In this document: positions 6,681 to 11,473 of the stretch, piece by piece
How the letters are laid out: every line of letters begins with the position of its first letter
Position numbering within the stretch: position 1 is the stretch's first letter
DNA from: Bacilli bacterium
GTDB taxonomy: Bacteria > Bacillota > Bacilli > Tumebacillales > JAQBPP01
Assembly: GCA_028287455.1 (NCBI GenBank)
Contig: JAQBPP010000034.1
Location: 1 to 11,473, forward strand
Direction: 5' to 3'
Length of the DNA: 11,473 nucleotides
Notes under the pieces: generated by a model
The model's input: only the letters and a program-made list of their open reading frames with translations
Told to the model about the DNA's origin: nothing
Database searches by the model: none
Program-made: the position numbers and the translations under genes

Positions 6681-7842
6681 ACGCCCACTGCATTTCGTCT
6701 TGAACTGCTGGATCCGTTTCTTTCTCCGCAGCCAGCCTCACTTGTGTGAGCACCTCGCCGGCAAGCCCAGGTCGATCACGGTTCAGCCGCTCCATCATTT
6801 GAGCAACCGCCCAAGCGGCAGTTCCGCGCAATTCAGGACGATCATTCGTGAGAAATTCCAGGATACGCGGCACAGCTTCCACCTGCTTTAAGTTGCCTAA
6901 AGCGATCAGCGCATTCCGCTTGATTACGTTTACCCCGCGCCAGGCAGCAGCTGTGGCGCCAAACTCATTTTTAAACTCACGGCTCGACAAGCCCAGCAGC
7001 GCGGTTAACTCCGGAAAAGCAAGTTCCGGCTCCGGCCGAAATTCTTCCCCTGACGCATTGGCCGCTTGCTTGTTTGATGGGCAGACGACTTGACAGGTGT
7101 CGCACCCCCAGATACGCGTTCCCATTTTCGTTCGAAACTCCAGGGGAACGAGCCCTTTCATCTGGGTAATGTAGGACAGACACCTGCTGGAGTCTGTTGT
7201 GAATGGATCCACCAATGCACCGGTTGGACAAGCGCGAATGCACAGATCACAATCTCCGCACAGGCTGCCCTCATAAGGTCGGCCGGGTTCGATCAACACG
7301 TCAGTTACCAGCTGCCCTAAAAACACCCATGAACCATATTTCTCTGTGATAATCGAGCAGTTTTTGCCAAACCAGCCGATGCCAGCACGCTCGGCAACCG
7401 CCCTGTCCACTAAAGGGCCTGTATCAACCGACAAATGGCAAGCGATCGTTCGGCCGAGCTCGTTTTCCATTGCACCGATCAGCAAATTCATCTTATCCCG
7501 CAAAACCCGGTGATAGTCCAGTCCCCAGGCGTACTTCGACAACACGCCGCGCACACCTGCCGGCCTGTGCATGCTGGCATGATCCTCCGTATAATAGGCG
7601 ATGGCAATCGCTAACATGGATTTGGCCCCAGGGACAAGATTTCCCGGATCAATCCGCTCTTCGATCACCGGATGTTCGAAGCCGGATTCAAATCCTTTGT
7701 CCCGGTAAGCAGTGAGCACAGGAAGCAATTCAGAAAAAGGCTCAACTGTGGTCACGCCGATCAAATCGATGCCGCACTCAGCACGCATTTTCTCTAGTTG
7801 TTCATGAGATAATTCATATTGTGTCTGCAATTGGTTTTGCAC
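6664..7842 (-). CDS. queG: Epoxyqueuosine reductase QueG
   Basis: QueG performs the last step of queuosine synthesis, the cobalamin-dependent reduction of epoxyqueuosine to queuosine in the wobble position of GUN-anticodon tRNAs. The 392-residue product has the N-terminal reductase domain, the signature VDTGPLVDRAVAERAGIG (139-156) with FGKN (158-161), and two 4Fe-4S sites: CGDCDLCIRACP (195-206) with Cys221, and CDTCQVVCP (247-255). A C-terminal HEAT-like helical part (about 300-392) completes the long form seen in Bacillota. The start is GTG at 7842, with AAGGAG 8 bases upstream. The gene lies 24 bases after rnhA in the same direction and is probably its operon partner. Its end overlaps the convergent CotS-like gene, leaving no room for a separate terminator. 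Confidence 0.96.
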   Translation of the reverse strand: MQNQLQTQYELSHEQLEKMRAECGIDLIGVTTVEPFSELLPVLTAYRDKGFESGFEHPVIEERIDPGNLVPGAKSMLAIAIAYYTEDHASMHRPAGVRGVLSKYAWGLDYHRVLRDKMNLLIGAMENELGRTIACHLSVDTGPLVDRAVAERAGIGWFGKNCSIITEKYGSWVFLGQLVTDVLIEPGRPYEGSLCGDCDLCIRACPTGALVDPFTTDSSRCLSYITQMKGLVPLEFRTKMGTRIWGCDTCQVVCPSNKQAANASGEEFRPEPELAFPELTALLGLSSREFKNEFGATAAAWRGVNVIKRNALIALGNLKQVEAVPRILEFLTNDRPELRGTAAWAVAQMMERLNRDRPGLAGEVLTQVRLAAEKETDPAVQDEMQWAFTHNG

Positions 7843-7866
7843 CCAAATCTCCTTCTTCCGTACCCG

Positions 7867-8301
7867 CTATCCTTTCGGGACAGCCTCTCGTGCCAGTTGG
7901 TCGCAGCGTTCATTCCACTGAATGCCCGCATGGCCTTTGACCTTGGAAAAATTCACCTGATGATAGCGATAATAATGCAGAAGCTCCTTCCATAACTCCT
8001 GATTCGCCACCGGCTCTTTTTTACTGTTGACCCAACCGTTTCGCTCCCAATTGACATACCACTTTTGCTGAAAACAATTAATTAAATACGCAGAGTCACT
8101 ATATAACGTAACCTCACAAGGTTGCTTAAGCAGTTTCAGACCCTCGATGGCCGCGCGCAGCTCCATCTGCTGATTGGTAGTCACCCGTTCTCCGCCAGAG
8201 AGTTCTTTGGTATATTCTCCGTGGAACAGAACCGCCGCCCAGCCGCCAGGTCCTGGGTTGCCGGAACAAGCTCCATCCGTATAAATTTCTACTTGCTTCA
8301 T
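7867..8301 (-). CDS. rnhA: Ribonuclease HI
   Basis: RNase HI cuts the RNA strand of RNA-DNA hybrids (R-loops, primers) with two metal ions. The 144-residue protein has the full catalytic set: Asp9 in YTDGACSGNPGPGGW, Glu47 in QQMELRAA, Asp69 in LYSDSAY and Asp134 in NERCDQLA, plus the flexible-loop His124 in KVKGHAG. The basic handle region WYVNWERNGWVNSKKEPV (81-98) is kept, so this is the E. coli-like type 1 enzyme with hybrid-binding handle and without an N-terminal HBD domain. The ATG at 8301 follows GAGGAG at 5 bases. queG follows after 24 bases. Upstream 106 bases hold candidate promoters separating it from the ger operon. Confidence 0.96.
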   Translation of the reverse strand: MKQVEIYTDGACSGNPGPGGWAAVLFHGEYTKELSGGERVTTNQQMELRAAIEGLKLLKQPCEVTLYSDSAYLINCFQQKWYVNWERNGWVNSKKEPVANQELWKELLHYYRYHQVNFSKVKGHAGIQWNERCDQLAREAVPKG

Positions 8302-8330
8302 TGTGTCTCCTCACTCTTTAACCGATCAGT

Positions 8331-8368
8331 AGTATAATTCGCCTCAGCTTCACAGGTTAAGTATACCA
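8331..8368 (-). promoter_or_regulatory. Candidate sigma-A promoters for rnhA-queG
   Basis: On the minus strand, TTAACC (8355-8360, a 4-of-6 -35 match) and TATACT (8331-8336) are separated by 18 bases, ending 29 bases before the rnhA start. A second, overlapping candidate is the extended -10 TGGTATACT at 8360-8368. Either would let rnhA be expressed during growth while the upstream ger operon is sporulation-specific. Assignment rests only on matches to consensus. Confidence 0.4.
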
Positions 8369-8407
8369 TGAGCAGGCAGGCCGCGAAGAGGGCTTGTGTT
8401 CGCCTCT

Positions 8408-8587
8408 CTATCGGTTATACCATAACACAACTGCCGGAGCCGCTATACACAACAACGCCCATAAGTAAGCGCCGATCGCACCGGAATGGCTGCCTTGTTT
8501 TTTTAACCAGCGGCCGAAGTTGATCGTGTAGATGGCTGCTAAAATGGGGATCACCAATTTCAGCAGCAGCATAATGTACTCACTCAT
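8408..8587 (-). CDS. Small two-helix membrane protein, candidate GerD-type (GerKD-like) germinant receptor subunit
   Basis: This 59-residue protein is almost entirely two membrane helices: IMLLLKLVIPILAAIYTIN (about 5-23) and IGAYLWALLCIAAPAVVLWY (about 38-57), joined by a short basic turn (FGRWLKKQGSHSGA). It follows gerC by only 15 bases in the same direction. Size, topology and position fit the D subunits encoded with several Bacillus germinant receptor operons, which modulate receptor function in the spore inner membrane; family membership is inferred from context and shape, not from a diagnostic motif. The start is ambiguous: ATG at 8587 has GGGGG 9 bases upstream; an in-frame TTG at 8593 would add two residues. 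No clear terminator follows, only a weak imperfect hairpin near 8375-8408. Confidence 0.72.
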   Translation of the reverse strand: MSEYIMLLLKLVIPILAAIYTINFGRWLKKQGSHSGAIGAYLWALLCIAAPAVVLWYNR

Positions 8588-8602
8588 CTCCAAAGGCCCC
8601 CA

Positions 8603-10009
8603 TTAGCTGGTTTTATTAATTTCTGGCTCCTGCAAGTCTTCGTTGCTTTCCTGGATCGGCGACAAGATCAGACCCGTTCGGCGCATTTTAAAATCGTTCG
8701 TTACATCGACCACCGCAGTTTTACATTTCTGACGCCAGGAAAAATTCTCCAGCTCCGCATTGGTTGCAAACTGACTGCGCGCCCTGCGAAACAATCCGAA
8801 CGGATCCGCTTGGCAGCCGTTTAATACATCGCTGATTATTTTGTCCTGCACGCTCTGCATCGAGGTATTTACCTGTTGTTCAAGCACACGGACATTCGCT
8901 GGATTTGTATAATCGGTCCCCGCCTGGTCTCCATACAGATTGCCCTCCATATCCAAATGCACATGGATTCGAATGGGATTTCTATTCAATTCATAACTGA
9001 TTTTCGGACGGGCAATCCGTGTAATCTCAACGCCCGTATACTTCGTTTTGTCAAAGGGGCTTGTAATCTCAAGCTGGATTCGTTCCAATTCGCCGCGCAA
9101 GGCCAGCAGCATGCGGGTCTGCACTCCATCCAGCGTCGCAACCAGTCGATCACCGCGGAAAATGGCAGTGCCAATAAACTCTACTGGATTTCCACCAAGA
9201 CGCACAACTTGGCCCGCGTCATATTTGGGATTCGCTGCTAGCAGTTTGGGCTGATTTTCCTGCGCGGAAGATTTTTCGTTTGACATCCCTCCAGCGCTTG
9301 GACTGCCTTGTCCTCCACCTCCGCCGCCCTTGTCTTTGGCTTTGTCCTGATCGGCCGCCTGTTTCACCTTTTTATTCACTGCCAGGATAGGTACAAACGG
9401 ATCTTCTCCTGCCGCAGCCAAATTATTTAAAAAATCATGAATCGTACTGCGGGGAACAAAACCCGTTTGACGCCCGATCAGTGCAACATCTTCTGCAAAG
9501 CGAACATCCGTCTGCTCGTACACAGGCTTCTCCGTACTCATCACTTCGCTCGCTTTTCCTTTGGCCAATTGCAAGTACGTCGTCTGCCGGAATTCCCGGA
9601 AGCGGGATAACCCGCTCAATACATCGTGCACGCCGTCACGGGCCAAGTCTTGTCCAAACACGATGAGTTTGCATTCAACCAGTGACACCCGCCGTTCTAC
9701 ACCTGTATTGACGAGGTTCATCGCTTCCGTTATGGTGTGAGCTCGTACTGTAATCGGTTTGGACCCGGACAGCCCGAGATCCTCTCCCCCGCCGCCTCCG
9801 CCTCCGCCCGCTCCGGGTGCACCTCCGCCAAGCTTGCTGGGGACTGCCAGGCGAACCGTAACATCGATCGTATGGTTAGGCCCTTTGTCAAATCCCATTG
9901 CCACGATAAACGCCTGATCCTCCAGTTCAATCCGATCGTAGCAGCCAGTCATGCAGAAAAGAGCGAGCATAAGCGGGATACTAAGTAGTGCGGTGCATTT
10001 TCTTTTCAC
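8603..10009 (-). CDS. Ger(x)C family germinant receptor lipoprotein (GerAC-type)
   Basis: This is the C subunit of a GerA-type germinant receptor, a lipoprotein on the outer face of the spore inner membrane. The N-terminus is a lipoprotein signal: KRK, a hydrophobic stretch (about 7-20) and CMTGC with Cys23 as the lipidated residue, followed by YDRIELEDQAFIVAMGFD, the family's conserved mature start (usually WDRxEL). Domain features continue through VRLAVP (52-57), the REFRQTTYLQLAKGKA segment (138-153) and the C-terminal domain with VEFIGTAIFRGDRLVATLD (276-294) and WRQKC (425-429). Length is 468, longer than the usual 370-400 because of Gly-rich insertions at about 61-81 and 218-256. The GTG start at 10009 follows AGAGGGGGG and lies 29 bases inside gerB, suggesting translational coupling. 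It cannot be assigned to a particular Bacillus paralogue. Confidence 0.93.
   Translation of the reverse strand: MKRKCTALLSIPLMLALFCMTGCYDRIELEDQAFIVAMGFDKGPNHTIDVTVRLAVPSKLGGGAPGAGGGGGGGGEDLGLSGSKPITVRAHTITEAMNLVNTGVERRVSLVECKLIVFGQDLARDGVHDVLSGLSRFREFRQTTYLQLAKGKASEVMSTEKPVYEQTDVRFAEDVALIGRQTGFVPRSTIHDFLNNLAAAGEDPFVPILAVNKKVKQAADQDKAKDKGGGGGGQGSPSAGGMSNEKSSAQENQPKLLAANPKYDAGQVVRLGGNPVEFIGTAIFRGDRLVATLDGVQTRMLLALRGELERIQLEITSPFDKTKYTGVEITRIARPKISYELNRNPIRIHVHLDMEGNLYGDQAGTDYTNPANVRVLEQQVNTSMQSVQDKIISDVLNGCQADPFGLFRRARSQFATNAELENFSWRQKCKTAVVDVTNDFKMRRTGLILSPIQESNEDLQEPEINKTS
9781..9830. repeat. Imperfect GGN triplet tract encoding poly-glycine in gerC
   Basis: The plus strand shows repeated CCN triplets (ccgccgcctccgcctcc and flanks), which on the coding strand are tandem glycine codons for residues 61-63 and 68-75 of the GerC protein. 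A shorter similar tract at about 9311-9331 encodes residues 228-233. The repeats use mixed synonymous codons, so they are degenerate at DNA level. Confidence 0.75.
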
Positions 10010-11105
10010 GCCGCTTCCCCCCTCTCTTCAGCAGAACAAAGAATAAAACCAACAGAGGTAAACCCACTGTAAACACGATCCCATAACGTTGGAAAATAGT
10101 GGCATCCCAGATCAGGGTTTCAGGGTACGACCGCGGAATAAAAGCAATCGCATAAATGACAATGGCTGTTGAGAAAATCAGCGGTCGATAGACAGGCATC
10201 CCAAACATCCGCGCGGTCAAATAAGACGATGCCCATAACCCCACCGCCATTTTAGTCACTGCGCATGCCACCCATAAGAAGATATAGATGGCATCCATTC
10301 GTTCCATGAATCTGCCCACATTGATAATTCGGGCCAATTGGTAGACTGGAAACGAGAGGTGTACTGATAACTGCGCCGGAAACACAGTCAGACACACTAA
10401 TTCCACCACTACATAAACAACACCGATGATCACAGTACTCCATAAGCCAGCAAACGCAATGTGCGATTGATCACGCATGGATCCGGCACAAATAATCAGT
10501 ACTAGGACATTCGGAAAAGCGGAGGTGAACAGCAGCCCGCGAATAAACAATGGACTCCATCCAGGACCCATCCACGGCTGCAAATAATCAACGTTCACCC
10601 AGTTGTACATGCCAATGAGCAGCAGAACTAAAAGAATGGCCAGAACCGGCGCCACCAGCCATGACGTGCGCGAGATGGCCTCCAGTCCCGAATGCGCAAA
10701 GTAACAAATCAACATCACCAACGGGATGGCTACGAACGAAATGGGCGACCTGGTTAACATGGTGGTCAGAACAGTCTCCGAAACTTGCCGCAATTCATCG
10801 CTTGTAATCAGCAAAAAATAAACAATCGCTAAGCTGCTAATGACGGCGGTGATCAGTTTGCCCGCTGCCCGATGCGATATCGACAGCAGATCTTCATTCT
10901 TCAGGACCGGCTGCACGATGCGAAGAATGAATACGATTAGAAGCATAATCACTGTGGAGAACAACGGGATCATCCAGGAAGCCTGTGAACCATACTTTAC
11001 CAATTGCTGCGGGTAACTTAAAAACACATTGGCAGCTCCTGCAATCGACAAGAGCGATGTGCATTCCAGTTTGCCGATATGACCGGCGCGAATAGGAAGA
11101 CTCAT
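9981..11105 (-). CDS. GerAB/ArcD/ProY-type germinant receptor permease subunit
   Basis: The 374-residue protein is an integral membrane protein of the APC superfamily with about 10 helices, the B subunit that binds or passes nutrient germinants such as amino acids. The conserved segment FPVYQLARIINVGRFMERMDAIYIFLW (252-278; split here as FPVYQLARIINVGRF and MERMDAIYIFLW) is the family hallmark. The length is typical (about 360-370), and the C-terminus is a basic tail (KRGGKRREKKMHR). The ATG at 11105 overlaps the gerA stop as ATGA and has a near-perfect GGAGGAGG 7 bases upstream, so translation is coupled to gerA. The end overlaps gerC by 29 bases. The germinant cannot be told from sequence. 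Confidence 0.94.
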   Translation of the reverse strand: MSLPIRAGHIGKLECTSLLSIAGAANVFLSYPQQLVKYGSQASWMIPLFSTVIMLLIVFILRIVQPVLKNEDLLSISHRAAGKLITAVISSLAIVYFLLITSDELRQVSETVLTTMLTRSPISFVAIPLVMLICYFAHSGLEAISRTSWLVAPVLAILLVLLLIGMYNWVNVDYLQPWMGPGWSPLFIRGLLFTSAFPNVLVLIICAGSMRDQSHIAFAGLWSTVIIGVVYVVVELVCLTVFPAQLSVHLSFPVYQLARIINVGRFMERMDAIYIFLWVACAVTKMAVGLWASSYLTARMFGMPVYRPLIFSTAIVIYAIAFIPRSYPETLIWDATIFQRYGIVFTVGLPLLVLFFVLLKRGGKRREKKMHRTT

Positions 11106-11473
11106 GATTCATCCTCCTCCAACCTTTTTTTGTTGCGTACATCCCAGGCCCGAACGATCTTCTTTTGTAGATATTTCCGAAGTGGACGCAGCGCGTAATG
11201 TCTTGTATCAACCTCAAAAACGGGCTGCTGCCAGATCATATCCGCCACTGTATGCCGACCTGGCGAACTCGGCATTAAAATTGGTACTCCAAACGATTTC
11301 AACGACACCAAATGCAGAGTAAATGCCAACAAACCTAAGCAAATCCCGTAAAAACCATAGAGTGATGCGGCGACGATAAACAAGAATCGTACTGCGCGGA
11401 CTGCAAACCCAAAATTGTAGTTTGGCAGCGTAAAAGACGCCAGAGCGGTTACTGCCACGGTAATGACCAGGAT
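11102..11473 (-). CDS. GerA-type germinant receptor A subunit, C-terminal part (5' end beyond right edge)
   Basis: The last 123 residues of the A subunit are visible. They hold the final two or three membrane helices (about ILVITVAVTALASF and RFLFIVAASLYGFYGICLGLLAF), then the conserved HLVSLKSFGVPILMPSSP, which matches the family pattern HLxSLxSFGVPYLxPxxP, then a soluble C-terminal tail with MIWQQPVFEVDTRHYALRP (usually RxPxWxMxxRP) and a charged end. The reading frame is open to the window edge; an internal GTG at 11458 is not the start. The stop TGA overlaps the gerB ATG. With gerB, gerC and the small D-type gene it forms a four-gene operon whose promoter, probably under the forespore factor sigma-G by analogy with known ger operons, lies outside the window. 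Confidence 0.93.
   Translation of the reverse strand: MLVITVAVTALASFTLPNYNFGFAVRAVRFLFIVAASLYGFYGICLGLLAFTLHLVSLKSFGVPILMPSSPGRHTVADMIWQQPVFEVDTRHYALRPLRKYLQKKIVRAWDVRNKKRLEEDES

Noticed and set aside
1..11473. tRNA, rRNA, CRISPR arrays, insertion sequences, phage or defence genes
   Set aside because: Reading both strands showed no cloverleaf with CCA-ready acceptor, no direct-repeat array, and no transposase, integrase or defence-type domain; intergenic gaps are all under 170 bases.

Overview
The window looks like chromosome of an endospore-forming Bacillota, most likely in or near the Bacillales. It carries a GerA-type germinant receptor operon, a CotS-like coat kinase homologue, strong AGGAGG-type ribosome binding sites and several GTG or TTG starts. 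Base composition is mid-range. Placement at family level (Alicyclobacillaceae-like, for example) would only be a guess. The density is about 93% coding, with no RNA gene, mobile element, CRISPR array or phage gene seen.

Layout. (1) 1-1791, minus strand: a putative amidase (Amidase_6-type) gene, then trmL (tRNA wobble 2'-O-methyltransferase), then a HAD-superfamily hydrolase cut by the left edge. (2) 1880-3936, plus strand: corA (Mg/Co channel) and a member of the isocitrate/isopropylmalate dehydrogenase family, ended by a Rho-independent terminator. (3) 3972-5270, minus strand: a major-facilitator transporter. (4) 5436-6680, plus strand: a CotS-like protein with a kinase fold and a degenerate catalytic loop, overlapping tail-to-tail with queG. 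(5) 6664-8301, minus strand: rnhA then queG. (6) 8408-11473, minus strand: gerA (5' end missing), gerB, gerC and a very small two-helix membrane protein gene that fits the D-type germinant receptor subunit.

How the genes work together. The ger genes form one operon: gerA and gerB overlap as ATGA, gerB and gerC overlap by 29 bases, and the small gene follows gerC by 9-15 bases. GerA, GerB and GerC assemble in the spore inner membrane as a nutrient sensor, and a D subunit would tune it. rnhA and queG read in the same direction but rnhA has its own promoter candidates. The CotS-like protein is the only other gene with a likely spore role. The remainder is housekeeping: tRNA modification (trmL, queG), R-loop removal (rnhA) and Mg2+ uptake (corA).

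No strong candidate for a wholly new system was found. The points most worth a second look are the small D-type ger gene, the HxN catalytic loop and A10 tract of the CotS-like protein, the Ser-Leu cofactor position of the dehydrogenase, and the poly-glycine tracts in GerC.
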